In this document: positions 27,012 to 36,325 of the stretch, in pieces | Position numbering within the stretch: the first letter of the stretch is position 1 | Layout of the letters: every line of letters starts with the position of its first letter | Assembly: GCF_029892285.1 (NCBI RefSeq) | Contig: NZ_JARXVM010000013.1 | Location: forward strand, 1-64,000 | Length of the DNA: 64,000 bases | Source: Rhizobium sp. SG_E_25_P2 | Lineage (GTDB): Bacteria; Pseudomonadota; Alphaproteobacteria; Rhizobiales; Rhizobiaceae | Reading direction: 5' to 3' | The notes under the pieces: model-generated | Told to the model about the DNA's origin: nothing | Databases searched by the model: none | The model's input: the letters and a program-made list of their open reading frames with translations, nothing else | Translations under genes and position numbers: made by a program

Positions 27012-28736
27012 ATGCCGGAAACACATCTCTCAAAAGCAAACAGGCACCTAGCTTTCACCGTCGCACAGTTTGCAGAGGCGACGAACCTGTCTCTGGTGTC
27101 GATCGACAGCAAGGGAAACATAGAGTTCGTCAACCCATCTGCATGCAAGTTGTTCGGCTACACCAAGGCCGAGATGATCGGGCAGCCGATCATGATCATC
27201 ATCCCTGAGCGGATGCGGGGCGCGCATATGGCAGGGCTGCAGCGAGTAGCAGGGGGACAGGCTCCTCATTTCGGCGGACGGCCGGTCGAAGTTTGTGCCC
27301 TGAAGAAGGACGGTACAGAGTTTCCCATCGAAATCATCCTTTCTGTATGGAGTGGCAAGCAAGGGTTTTGCGCAGGCGCCGTCATTACCGATATCAGCGA
27401 TCGACGAGAACGGGAAAGCAAGCTGCTTCGGCTGGCCAGTCAGGATACATTGACCGGACTTTCAAATCGCCACAGGTTTTCCACGCTCCTTTCGGAATGT
27501 TTTGATTCGGGAAGTGCGGCTTCCATCATTCTCCTAGATCTGGACGGGTTCAAGGAGGTGAACGATACGCACGGACATCTGGTCGGTGACTGCCTTCTGC
27601 AGGCGATCGGCGTGCGCCTCCCCTACCTGCTCGGCCGAAATGCAGAGGTTGCTCGCATCGGCGGGGATGAGTTCGCCGTGCTCTTGAACGGGACCAACGA
27701 CCCTCTTAAAGCCCACGCTCAGTCACAAGCGATCCTTGAAGCATTCCGCAAGCCTTTCGACGTAGGAGGGCACGTGCTGGAGCTTGGAACCAGTATCGGG
27801 ATAGCGCTTGCTCCCGCTCACGGAAATGACGCTGAAGAACTGATCGCCAGTGCGGACTTCGCGTTGTACAGGGCTAAAGCCGAAGGCGGAAATGTCATTC
27901 GAATTTACGATGCGACAATGCGCAGCGAAACTGCCGCACGCCGAGAACTTCGCGATGAGCTTCTTCGAGCGCTCCGTGGCGGCGAACTTGAATTGTTCTA
28001 TCAGCCGCAAGTCGATCTTCTCGACAGGCGGATTGTCGGGCTCGAAGCGCTGTTGCGTTGGAACCATCCACAACGGGGCTTGCTTGCTCCGGGTGCCTTT
28101 CTGCCAGCGTTGGACCAAAGTGCTCTGGCTCTGGAAATCGGCTGGTGGACACTCGATCAAGCCGCCGCGCGCGCCGGCGACTTGCAGGCGTCGGGGCATG
28201 ACATCAAGGTGAGCGTCAACCTCTTTCCAGGTCAGCTGCGCGCTATCAATCTCATTCATAGAGTCGCCGATGCCCTTCAGCGTCATTCCCTGAAACCGGA
28301 GCGGCTCGAACTGGAGGTGACGGAAACCATTGCGCTCGCCGATGATGACCGCTCCTTCGACGCCATGACCGCTATTCGAGAACTGGGAGTGGGCATTGCA
28401 TTTGACGATTTTGGTACGGGCTACGCTTCGCTCAGCTCGTTGCAGCGTTATCCGCTGACGACGCTGAAAATCGATCGAGGTTTCGTGCAACACATCAACT
28501 GCAAGCCATCGGACCTTGCAATTACTCGCGCACTGGTGGTTCTAAGTAGCGAGATGGGGCTCAAAACGATCGCTGAAGGGATTGAGACCGAGGAGCAGGA
28601 ACGGGCGCTCATCGAACTGGGATGCCTGTTCGGCCAGGGATACCGCTATTGTAAGCCGGTTCCGTTTCGGACCATCCTGGATCTCCTTGCGCATACCGCC
28701 AGTCCGACGCAGCAAATCTGTTCAATCGCCAGCTAG
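27012..28736 (+). CDS. PAS-GGDEF-EAL cyclic di-GMP enzyme (574 aa)
   Basis: PAS domain at about 20-140 (NIEFVNPSACKLFGYTKAEMIG), GGDEF domain at 155-310 with an intact IGGDEF motif, and EAL domain at 325-570 with EALLRW, DDFGTGYASLSSL, KIDRGFV, AEGIET and GQGY all present. Both cyclase and phosphodiesterase activities are therefore possible; which dominates cannot be told. No membrane segment. No strong ribosome site is visible before the ATG. It stands alone between decayed genes. Confidence 0.92.
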   Translation: MPETHLSKANRHLAFTVAQFAEATNLSLVSIDSKGNIEFVNPSACKLFGYTKAEMIGQPIMIIIPERMRGAHMAGLQRVAGGQAPHFGGRPVEVCALKKDGTEFPIEIILSVWSGKQGFCAGAVITDISDRRERESKLLRLASQDTLTGLSNRHRFSTLLSECFDSGSAASIILLDLDGFKEVNDTHGHLVGDCLLQAIGVRLPYLLGRNAEVARIGGDEFAVLLNGTNDPLKAHAQSQAILEAFRKPFDVGGHVLELGTSIGIALAPAHGNDAEELIASADFALYRAKAEGGNVIRIYDATMRSETAARRELRDELLRALRGGELELFYQPQVDLLDRRIVGLEALLRWNHPQRGLLAPGAFLPALDQSALALEIGWWTLDQAAARAGDLQASGHDIKVSVNLFPGQLRAINLIHRVADALQRHSLKPERLELEVTETIALADDDRSFDAMTAIRELGVGIAFDDFGTGYASLSSLQRYPLTTLKIDRGFVQHINCKPSDLAITRALVVLSSEMGLKTIAEGIETEEQERALIELGCLFGQGYRYCKPVPFRTILDLLAHTASPTQQICSIAS

Positions 28737-28851
28737 GTGCTCTCAGGTTTTTCTACGACATCACGCTTTGCCAGAATGATGTGCCCGAGCGGATAGCCAA
28801 ACTTCGGCGCGAACAGTGGGACCACGAGCAATACGGAAGATTCTGTTAGAT
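28733..28851 (-). pseudogene. Possible coding remnant (methyltransferase-like tail?)
   Basis: A 39-codon minus-strand frame reads VVPLFAPKFGYPLGHIILAKR before its stop, overlapping the end of the GGDEF-EAL gene. The pattern looks like the C-terminus of a real protein, possibly a SAM-dependent methyltransferase, but it has no start or upstream part. Very uncertain. Confidence 0.2.
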
Positions 28852-28855
28852 TTAA

Positions 28856-29908
28856 CTAACATTCTAGCGAAATCACCCGGCGGATTTCGTCGGACTTGAA
28901 GCCAATCATTGATGGCGAGCGGCGTCCGGGAAGCGCGATGACATCGTAGAGCTCGGTCACAACGCCCTCGATCGCCAGCCAATGCGCCACGTCGCCAGTG
29001 CGGAGATCCACCACCTGCAATCCACAGCGGGGCTTCATGGCCTGCGCATCGAGACGGTCCTGCAAGGGCAGGCCCTCGAATGTGCGATTGGAGCGCGGGG
29101 CCGATAAGCCGATGACGGCGTAATGGCCGGAAAAAGTGAGGCCGCGCGCATAGCCCGGCAGGAAAGCGATCGGCTCAAACGCGCCGGAGGCGAGATCGAC
29201 CCTGCCGAACTCGCCCCTGCCTGAATTCAGCACATAGAGCTGGCCGTGGTGCCAGCGTGGAGAGTGCGGCATTGAGAGGCCAGAGCAGACGATCGCGTTG
29301 GTCTCGACATCCACCACGACGCCGCCGGCGACACGCGCGTCGCGCCAGCTATCGGCCACATCGCCCTTGCCGACCGCCGTTATGAAGGCAGGCCGGCCAT
29401 CCTTCATCGCCAGCCCGTTGAGATGACAGCGATCCTCCGCCGCCAACCTCGAGACGAACGACGGCTTCCAGATCGGCCTGAAGGAATGGGTCTCGGAAAT
29501 TTGGCCAATGCAAGAGAACAGCGTGTTGGCGAACACCAGCTTGCCATCGGCGGCATAGCCCATGTCGTGGACATCGAGATCGCCGGTAAAATGGCTCATC
29601 TGCGGCACATAGACGGCGTCCGCGCCATTGGCCGTCTCGCCGTTTCCCAGGGCGTCGACGAATGTGTAGATCTGATAGAGCGAGGCAATCGCCAGCCTGT
29701 CGCCGCTAACCGCCATGCCCATGGGACGCTCAAGCGTGCGTTCGAACACGGACAACTTGTCGGTCTGGGCATTCGCGCCGACGAACAGGACCTTGCCGGA
29801 TTGATAGGTCGAAAGCGCGATCGATCCGCCCGTTTCCCGGAGCCAGGACACGAACTGGCGCGACGTCAGGAGTTCGAGCTTGGGGGCGCTTGCAGGCATG
29901 CTGGTCAT
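28856..29908 (-). CDS. TIGR03032 family protein (350 aa)
   Basis: Motifs such as QTDKLSVFERTLERPMGMA, YVPQMSHFTGDLDVHD, FANTLFSCIGQ, NGLAMKDGRPAFITAVG and LYVLNSGRGEFG are the hallmarks of TIGR03032, a beta-propeller-like family of unknown function often found near secreted repeat proteins. Full family length; no signal peptide. It lies 142 bp downstream of the FG-GAP gene on the same strand and may be co-transcribed with it. Confidence 0.85.
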   Translation of the reverse strand: MTSMPASAPKLELLTSRQFVSWLRETGGSIALSTYQSGKVLFVGANAQTDKLSVFERTLERPMGMAVSGDRLAIASLYQIYTFVDALGNGETANGADAVYVPQMSHFTGDLDVHDMGYAADGKLVFANTLFSCIGQISETHSFRPIWKPSFVSRLAAEDRCHLNGLAMKDGRPAFITAVGKGDVADSWRDARVAGGVVVDVETNAIVCSGLSMPHSPRWHHGQLYVLNSGRGEFGRVDLASGAFEPIAFLPGYARGLTFSGHYAVIGLSAPRSNRTFEGLPLQDRLDAQAMKPRCGLQVVDLRTGDVAHWLAIEGVVTELYDVIALPGRRSPSMIGFKSDEIRRVISLEC

Positions 29909-30014
29909 GGGTTCATTTATTTCGGGTTTGAAGGCTGGTTAAGTCCAACGGCCTTGGACCTTTGCATTTTCCTTCATTCGGGTCATGGCGCAATTTCTTT
30001 TAGCAACAGGCACA

Positions 30015-30035
30015 GCGGGCGCAACCAGCGCCCGC
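30015..30035 (-). terminator. Hairpin after the FG-GAP gene
   Basis: A perfect 7-bp stem GCGGGCG/CGCCCGC with a 7-base loop lies 16 bp past the stop of the FG-GAP gene. No T run follows directly on the minus strand, so it may attenuate rather than end transcription into the TIGR03032 gene. Confidence 0.35.
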
Positions 30036-30050
30036 CGGGCCGGAACCCGC

Positions 30051-33000
30051 TTACAGCATCAGCGTTACGTCGTGATCGACCGCGATCGAGGCCAGAACTC
30101 TGTGGCTGTCATTGTCGACCAGATTGACGAAAGTATAGTCGCCGCCAGCTGTGCCGTCGAGATTGCGGTTGAGCTCGGTCGACACCCAGTCGGCATCCCC
30201 CGCGCCGGTGTCGAACAATTTCAGCCTGTCGCCGCGATTGCCCGCAACCACGAGATTGTTGTGGCTGTCTGCGCCGGTGAACAGGCTGTTTCCCACATTG
30301 GAAAAGTGGAACACATCGACGGCGGCGAGGATAAGCGTGTTCTTGCCCGTGGTGAGATCGAAGCCCTCTATCCCGGTGATCTCGGCATTGGAGAAATTGC
30401 GGGCGTCGAGCGTAAAGCCGGAGCCGGCAAAGGCGATGATATCCTGTTTGCCGCCGCCCGCGTCGATCAGCCGGAAGCCGGCGTCGGAGGTCACGATCCG
30501 GTCATTGCCGGCGCCGGAGCGATAGATGTCAGCGCCGCCCTTGCCTTCAAGCGTATCGCCACCGGCGCCACCCATCAGAATTTCCGCCGCTGCGGCGCCC
30601 GTAAGATTGATCGACTTCGTGCTGACGCCAAATGTGCCGCCATAGAGGACGTAGGCGTGGCCGTCATAGACGCTTCCATAGACCCCCGGCCCGCCGACAA
30701 TCAGATCGTCGAAGCCATCGCCATTGATATCGCCGGCAGAGGAAACGGACGAGCCGACGGCTTCAAGAGGGGTTCCGCCTTGAATGATGAAGCCCTGGCT
30801 GGCTGTTATCACGCCGATGTCAATGACCTGGCGACCCTCGACATTGCTGCCGAAGCCAGAGGCTGTGCCGAAGACCACAACGGCCCCGCCAGCCAGCTTT
30901 CCGCCATAGCCGGAACCGTAGCCGCCGACGAGCAGGTCATCGAAGCCGTCGCCATTGATATCGCCTGCCGACGACACGGAATTTCCGTAGGAACGGTTTT
31001 TAATGATGAAGCCTTGATCCGCTGTGAGTGTGTGGAGGTCGACGACTTGCCGGCCTGACACGTCAACGCCGAATCCGGAGGCCGAGCCGAAGATCACATA
31101 GGCGCTTCTGGTGTAAAGCGTGCCGACGATGAGATCGTCGAAACCGTCACCGTTGACATCTCCGGCCGACGACACCGATGCGCCGGCAAAGTCGCCTGCG
31201 GCATCAGCCTGAATGATGAAGCCCTGGCTTGCAGTGAGATCACTTATGGCTACCACCTGCCGACCAAACACGTTGGTGCCGAATCCGGAGCCTGTGCCGA
31301 AAATTACATAGGCCTCTCCGGATTCATTAAAATATTCAACGCCTTGATAAGTGAAGCTGCCGCCTGCGTCTGACCCGCCCGGCGCACCGACGATGAGATC
31401 GTCGAAGCCATCACCGTTCACATCACCTGCTGACGATACCGAAAAGCCGGCCGCCTCGTTTGCTTGATCGCCCACGATGATGAAGCCTTGGTCGGGTGTG
31501 AGAACGGCGAGGTGGACCACCTTTCGGCCCGAAACGTCGATGCCGAAGCCGGAGGCCGCACCGAAAATCACATAAGCTTGGCCAGCAGCGGTATCGTAGT
31601 CGCCTCCCCCTGTTGCACCGACGACGAGATCGTCGAAGCCGTCACCGTTGACATCTCCGGCCGACGACACCGACCCACCAGCGTTGTCATTTTCTGCGTC
31701 GCCCTGGATAACGAAGCCTTGGCTGGCGGTGAGCGTGGTGAGATCGAGCGCGCGACGTCCGCCGACAAGGCTGCCGAAGCCGGCGTCCGCGCCAAAAATC
31801 ACATAGGCTTCGCCCGCATTGGAACCGCCGTCGTCGCCCCGTTTTGCAGCAACGATTAAATCGTCGAAGCCGTCACCGTTGACATCTCCGGCCGACGACA
31901 CGGACATGCCCAAGGCGTCGTACATGGCGTCCCCCTGGATGAAGAAGCCCTGGGTGGCGGTAAGCGTGGTGAGGTCGAGCACGCGACGACCGCCGACAAG
32001 GGCGCCAAACCCAGAGGCCTTGCCGAAGATCACATAGGCGCCGCCCGCAAAGTCGCCCCCTCTATCATCGCCGATCGCGCCAACGATCATGTCATCGAAG
32101 CCATCGCCGTTGACATCGCCCGCCGAGGAGACGGAAAAACCGACAAAATCTCCGGCGATAGTCTGGAAAACGAAGCCATGGCTGGCTGTGAGTGTGGTGA
32201 GATCGATATTGTCGACGGTGCTTTCGACGGTGAATGTCGCGCCAGCGCCAGCGCCTGCAACTGCGGGCAGGCCTTCGCCGTAGCTTGCCGATACTGAAAA
32301 CAAATGCTCGCCATTCGAAAGCGCGACACTGGAATGGTCGAAGATCCAGCGGCCATCAGCGCCTGCGACGGCAATGCCGATCTGGACGTCGCCATCATAG
32401 ACGACGATCCGCGCAAATGGATCGGCTGTGCCGTTGAGGAAAAGCGTTGCGTCGCTCGTGGTGGCGCCTGGCGATATGTCGCCATCGACTGCGGTCGCCG
32501 AGATGATGACCGGCGCGCCCGGTTGACGACGGTCGATGACGACATCACCGAATTGCAGCAGTTCGACCGTATTGTCGATTTGCGATGAACTGCCTGACTT
32601 GAAAATGGTTAAGCGCCCGTCGGCATCGTAGGATGCAACGTATCCCACCGCGTTGCCGGCAAACACCGCCGTGTCGACACCGCTGCCGCCGGAAACCATG
32701 TTCTCGCCGGCGCCGCCGTTCAGCGTATCATTGCCCGAGCCGCCTTTCAGCGTATCATTGCCGGCGCCGCCAATCAGCGTGTCATTGCCGGCGCCAGCTA
32801 TGATCTGCACGCGGTTGGCGGATTTGGTCACGCCAGACGCATCGATCATGTCGCTACCGGAGCCGCCCGTTACCTTCAGCACATCGCCGTTGGCCGAACC
32901 AACCAGAGCATTGGTGACGGTCAGGCTATTGCCTCCATTGGCCAGAACGATCTGCTCAACGCCGGACACCTTGGCGAAGTCGGAGGCTGCAATCGCGCCC

Positions 33001-33494
33001 GCTGTTGAGAAGACCAGCTGGTCCACGGCGCCGCCCTCACCGCCAACGACCTTGTCGCTGCCGGTCAGGTGCTTGGCCGCAAAGCTGAAACTGTCGGCCC
33101 CGCCGCCGCCGGTGAGCGCGTCATTGCCGGCGCCGGCGATGATCTGGATCCGATTGGCGGTCGTCGTCACGCCTGAGGCATTGACGACGTCGTTGCCGGA
33201 ACCGCCGGTCACCTTCAGCATGTCGTCGGCGGCCGACCCGACCAGCGCATTGGTCACGGTCAGGTTATTGCCGCCATTGGCCAGCCGGATATGCTCGATG
33301 CCTGATACTTTGGCGAAGCTCGCAGCTATGATCACGCCGCCGCTGGTGAAGCGCAGTTCGTCAGTGCTTTTGCCGCCTCCGCCCGATATCTTGTCGTTGG
33401 AGCTGAAGGTCTGCGGCGTGAATTGGAAGATGTCGGCGACGCCCGTCTTTCCGACAAAAGAGTCCGCCTTGCCAGTCCCTGTAAACTTCACCAC
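30051..33494 (-). CDS. Large RTX / FG-GAP repeat protein, probable type I secretion substrate
   Basis: 1,147 residues. Residues 20-240 hold two copies of a Gly-rich module; 225-275 hold RTX nonapeptides (GGAGNDTLKGGSGNDTL), which bind calcium. After an Ig-like segment (325-425), residues 430-960 carry seven FG-GAP/integrin-alpha repeats, each with a calcium loop such as AGDVNGDGFDDLIVG at about 75-80-residue spacing, enough for one seven-bladed propeller. More RTX-like sequence follows (990-1030). There is no N-terminal signal peptide, which fits type I export by a C-terminal signal, but no transporter genes are nearby. Likely a surface or secreted adhesion/binding protein. Confidence 0.88.
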   Translation of the reverse strand: MVKFTGTGKADSFVGKTGVADIFQFTPQTFSSNDKISGGGGKSTDELRFTSGGVIIAASFAKVSGIEHIRLANGGNNLTVTNALVGSAADDMLKVTGGSGNDVVNASGVTTTANRIQIIAGAGNDALTGGGGADSFSFAAKHLTGSDKVVGGEGGAVDQLVFSTAGAIAASDFAKVSGVEQIVLANGGNSLTVTNALVGSANGDVLKVTGGSGSDMIDASGVTKSANRVQIIAGAGNDTLIGGAGNDTLKGGSGNDTLNGGAGENMVSGGSGVDTAVFAGNAVGYVASYDADGRLTIFKSGSSSQIDNTVELLQFGDVVIDRRQPGAPVIISATAVDGDISPGATTSDATLFLNGTADPFARIVVYDGDVQIGIAVAGADGRWIFDHSSVALSNGEHLFSVSASYGEGLPAVAGAGAGATFTVESTVDNIDLTTLTASHGFVFQTIAGDFVGFSVSSAGDVNGDGFDDMIVGAIGDDRGGDFAGGAYVIFGKASGFGALVGGRRVLDLTTLTATQGFFIQGDAMYDALGMSVSSAGDVNGDGFDDLIVAAKRGDDGGSNAGEAYVIFGADAGFGSLVGGRRALDLTTLTASQGFVIQGDAENDNAGGSVSSAGDVNGDGFDDLVVGATGGGDYDTAAGQAYVIFGAASGFGIDVSGRKVVHLAVLTPDQGFIIVGDQANEAAGFSVSSAGDVNGDGFDDLIVGAPGGSDAGGSFTYQGVEYFNESGEAYVIFGTGSGFGTNVFGRQVVAISDLTASQGFIIQADAAGDFAGASVSSAGDVNGDGFDDLIVGTLYTRSAYVIFGSASGFGVDVSGRQVVDLHTLTADQGFIIKNRSYGNSVSSAGDINGDGFDDLLVGGYGSGYGGKLAGGAVVVFGTASGFGSNVEGRQVIDIGVITASQGFIIQGGTPLEAVGSSVSSAGDINGDGFDDLIVGGPGVYGSVYDGHAYVLYGGTFGVSTKSINLTGAAAAEILMGGAGGDTLEGKGGADIYRSGAGNDRIVTSDAGFRLIDAGGGKQDIIAFAGSGFTLDARNFSNAEITGIEGFDLTTGKNTLILAAVDVFHFSNVGNSLFTGADSHNNLVVAGNRGDRLKLFDTGAGDADWVSTELNRNLDGTAGGDYTFVNLVDNDSHRVLASIAVDHDVTLML

Positions 33495-33780
33495 AGCGTC
33501 CTTCCATATCCATATTCAATAATTTCGTTAAATGGCGATGCGACACGTCCGACGCGCGCGACACGTCAATCCTGCAGTGAAGCCGACCTCGTGACTGAGA
33601 GTTATCAATCAATTGTTTGCAGAAAATTTGAGAATCGGAAATTTGTTCGCGCCGATGCAGCCGGGCCTACAACTGCCCCCAGGGCGGCTCTAGCAATCAA
33701 GCGCCTGATCTGAGCGCCAGTGCGCATTCAGTGAAACGGATCATACCAACGGCCATTTCTGCAGCCTGTCGCAATAGACC

Positions 33781-33800
33781 GCGCGTCAAATCTGACGCGC
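33781..33800. promoter_or_regulatory. Perfect palindrome between FG-GAP gene and its divergent regulator
   Basis: GCGCGTCA-AATC-TGACGCGC is a perfect 8-bp inverted repeat in the 407-bp intergenic region, 102 bp before the regulator start and 287 bp from the FG-GAP start. Its size and symmetry suit a winged-helix operator, possibly for the adjacent regulator. The rest of the gap holds no gene. Confidence 0.4.
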
Positions 33801-33901
33801 TGTGTGACGTCATGCTGGACGCGCCAGCCATGGCCGCATAGTTTACCCAGATGTGCTCCGACCGACTCGGCGCCATTCATCTTCAGGCAATGGAAGTAGA
33901 A

Positions 33902-35509
33902 ATGGATCTGGTCTCATCCGGGGAGAAGACGCAGGGGCTCGATTTCGGACAACTTCAAATCGATCCTGAATGCATGTTTGTGCATCGCAATGGGCGCACA
34001 GTGCGATTCACCCGCAGCGAACGGGCCCTGCTGCTGGCGTTGATCGGCAATCCGCGCCGCCTCATGAGTCGGAGCCGACTGCTGGACGAGATCGCCACGA
34101 GAATTTCCGAGCCATCCGACCGCAATATCGACTTTCTCGTCAATCGCCTGCGGTCCAAGCTGGGGGACAATGCGAAGGCGCCTGCATTCATTGCGACTCA
34201 GTATGGCGAAGGCTACCTCTGGATCGCAACGCCAGCGCCTCCCCCGCCGCTCGATGCCTTCCTGGTCATCGACCTGACATCCGAGCTTGATGGCCATCCC
34301 TTCCGCCGGCAGGCTTCGGTGCTGATGGATCGGCTTCAGGATGCCCTGTCCGCCGGCATTGGTCCGGTGCGCAAGGTTGCCAATCTCGACAAGCTTCTGC
34401 GGGTTGTCCCTGAAAAATCGCGCTACTCCCTGCAAGTGAGCTTTCACGCGGATCATGGGCGGCTGAGCAGCGCCGCCGCTTTGCGCGAAATGCCATCCAA
34501 GCGCATCATGAAGACATTCCGGTTGCAACTCGACGTCGAGGATGACGCGTCATTTGCAGCCGAGGCGCTCCGGGTTTCCGCTGGCGTCGTCGACGCTCTG
34601 GAGCAAGCGCAGAAAGAAGCCTCGAGCGGCTTGGGCATATCCGAGGACGACGCGATCGAGGCGCGCTTTGAAAGCGCCTCAAAGCTGCTGTCTGCCGACA
34701 ATCCGAAATGGCTGGCGAAGGGCGATCTGCTCGGTAAAATCCGCCAACAGAATCCGCAGGATTCCGATGCCGCGCTTCAATGGTGCCTGCATCTGTTCTC
34801 AAAGCTTGTCCTGACCGAGCCATTCGCCGGAATGAGGCTGGAGGAGCGCGACAGAACCGAGACGGAAATCGAGAGCACGGTGCTTGATTGCCTGCCCGGC
34901 ATCGGGAGCAATCCCCTGCTGATGCTGGCGGCGGCCAAGCTACTCTATTTCATCAACCGCGGCCATCTTGACCTCGCAGAGGAAATTGCCGAGCGCGCCT
35001 TCCCTCCGACACAGGATTTTACGGCCGCCCTGCCCATTCTCGGTCAATTGAAATATGCGCGCGGACGGTATGACGAAGCGGTCAAGCTGTTCGACCGGGG
35101 CATCGATCTGGCCACGCCCGGCTCGGAATTTCACTGGCATATGCGGGTGCTGAAATGCCTTGCTCTGGTGGCCGCAGGCCATAGCGGCGCCTCGGCGGCG
35201 CAGGCCACGGACATCGGCAATTTCGGCGCTGGCAGTCTTCGCGAAATCAATCTGATGCTGGGATGGATGACCGCGTCTCCAGATCTGCCCTTGCCGCCCG
35301 CATCGGAAACGGCCCTGAAAGAGCTGGGCGCTGCGGGCGCTGCCCGTGGGCTTGAATATCTATATTTTAGCTCCGCCCGCCACATCACCCTTGAAACGGG
35401 TCGCTCCAATGTAATGCGGGCTATGATCGCGCATGTCTCGCGCCTGCATGGCAGGCAGGCCATTCCCGACCTGGTTCTGCGCGGCGTCGGGGCCGCGCCA
35501 TCATCCTGA
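33902..35509 (+). CDS. OmpR-type winged-helix regulator with TPR-like C-terminus
   Basis: Residues 15-110 are a Trans_reg_C winged helix (FTRSERALLLALIGNPRRLMSR, NIDFLVNRLRSKLGD, IATQYGEGYLW) without a receiver domain. The remaining 400 residues are helical; LKYARGRYDEAVKLFDRGIDLA near 390 is TPR-like. This architecture resembles HilA/CadC-like one-component regulators but without a membrane helix. The ATG at 33902 has GGAAG upstream; in-frame ATGs at 33851 and 33890 are alternatives. Divergent from the FG-GAP gene, which it may control (inference). Confidence 0.8.
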   Translation: MDLVSSGEKTQGLDFGQLQIDPECMFVHRNGRTVRFTRSERALLLALIGNPRRLMSRSRLLDEIATRISEPSDRNIDFLVNRLRSKLGDNAKAPAFIATQYGEGYLWIATPAPPPPLDAFLVIDLTSELDGHPFRRQASVLMDRLQDALSAGIGPVRKVANLDKLLRVVPEKSRYSLQVSFHADHGRLSSAAALREMPSKRIMKTFRLQLDVEDDASFAAEALRVSAGVVDALEQAQKEASSGLGISEDDAIEARFESASKLLSADNPKWLAKGDLLGKIRQQNPQDSDAALQWCLHLFSKLVLTEPFAGMRLEERDRTETEIESTVLDCLPGIGSNPLLMLAAAKLLYFINRGHLDLAEEIAERAFPPTQDFTAALPILGQLKYARGRYDEAVKLFDRGIDLATPGSEFHWHMRVLKCLALVAAGHSGASAAQATDIGNFGAGSLREINLMLGWMTASPDLPLPPASETALKELGAAGAARGLEYLYFSSARHITLETGRSNVMRAMIAHVSRLHGRQAIPDLVLRGVGAAPSS

Positions 35510-35588
35510 GCGAATTTCAGATTGTGTTTCGGCGCAAGCCTTGATGACGTAGACGCCCGAGACGACCCCAGTGTGTGGCAAATTGTGA

Positions 35589-36200
35589 TTGTTTGCAGAG
35601 CGCGGCTTCGAGGTCGATCATAGCACGATCAACCGCTGGGTATTGGCTTTTGCGCCGATGATCGAAAAACGGCTGCGGCAGTTTCGGCGACACCATTGCG
35701 GCTCGATCCGGATCGATGAGACTTACGTCAAGATCCGCGGCAAATGGCGCTATCTGTACCGAGCCATTGATAAACACGACAATCCTGTGGATTTCCTGTT
35801 GACCGCTAAGCGCGATCTCGACGCCGCCAAGCGGGTCTTTCGCAAGATGCTCAAAGACGAACCCTTGTTGTCGCCGAACAGGATCGGGACGGACGTGGCC
35901 AACACCTTCCCGTCAACGATCAAAACGTCGGTTGGTGATGGGCTTCTCCATCCGGACCCCGTGCATTATGTCTCCAAGCATCTCCAGCAAGGTATTGAAA
36001 GCGACCATTTCCGGGTAGAGAAGAACATGCCAAAAATCGGTGGCTTCCAATCCTTCAACACGGCGCGGCGAACCATCGCGGGTTTCGAGGCGATGCTGTG
36101 GTTGAGGAAAGGCTTTGGCTTTTCCGGCGGCTGGACTGTCAACGATCAGAACGATTTGCTTGCGCGCCTCTTCGGACTGCAAAAGGTTAACAAAGCATGA
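35589..36200 (+). pseudogene. IS6-family (IS26-like) transposase, N-terminally truncated
   Basis: Residues match the IS6 DDE transposase from VDHSTINRWV onward: RIDETYVKIRGKWRYLYRAID (first Asp), IGTDVANTFP (second Asp) and IESDHFRVEKNMPKIGGFQSF (Glu). The normal N-terminal 35-40 residues are missing and the upstream sequence does not supply them. The catalytic residues remain, but without its N-terminus and left end the element is probably immobile. Confidence 0.85.
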
Positions 36201-36255
36201 AAATGAAGATACGCACGGGATAATCGCGCGCTCCGAAAATGTTTGCGACAGGCCC
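35589..36255 (+). mobile_element. IS6-family element remnant with right inverted repeat
   Basis: Downstream of the transposase, 36236-36255 reads, as reverse complement, GGGCCTGTCGCAAACATTTT, typical of IS6-family terminal repeats (GG...CTGTxGCAAA). No matching left repeat is found near 35510-35588, so the left end was deleted. It separates the FG-GAP regulator from the amino-acid transporter. Confidence 0.6.
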
Positions 36256-36325
36256 TCCTAGTTTGACTTTGTTTCGCCTGCCAATAGTACATGGAAAATC
36301 TCGACACGTGGATCCACCCGATCAC

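Noticed and set aside
30700..32150. Tandem DNA repeats of an unknown repeat family
   Set aside because: The near-identical blocks are the coding sequence of the FG-GAP propeller repeats and are explained by the protein.
35589..36200. Active IS6 transposase
   Set aside because: N-terminus and left inverted repeat are missing although the DDE residues remain.
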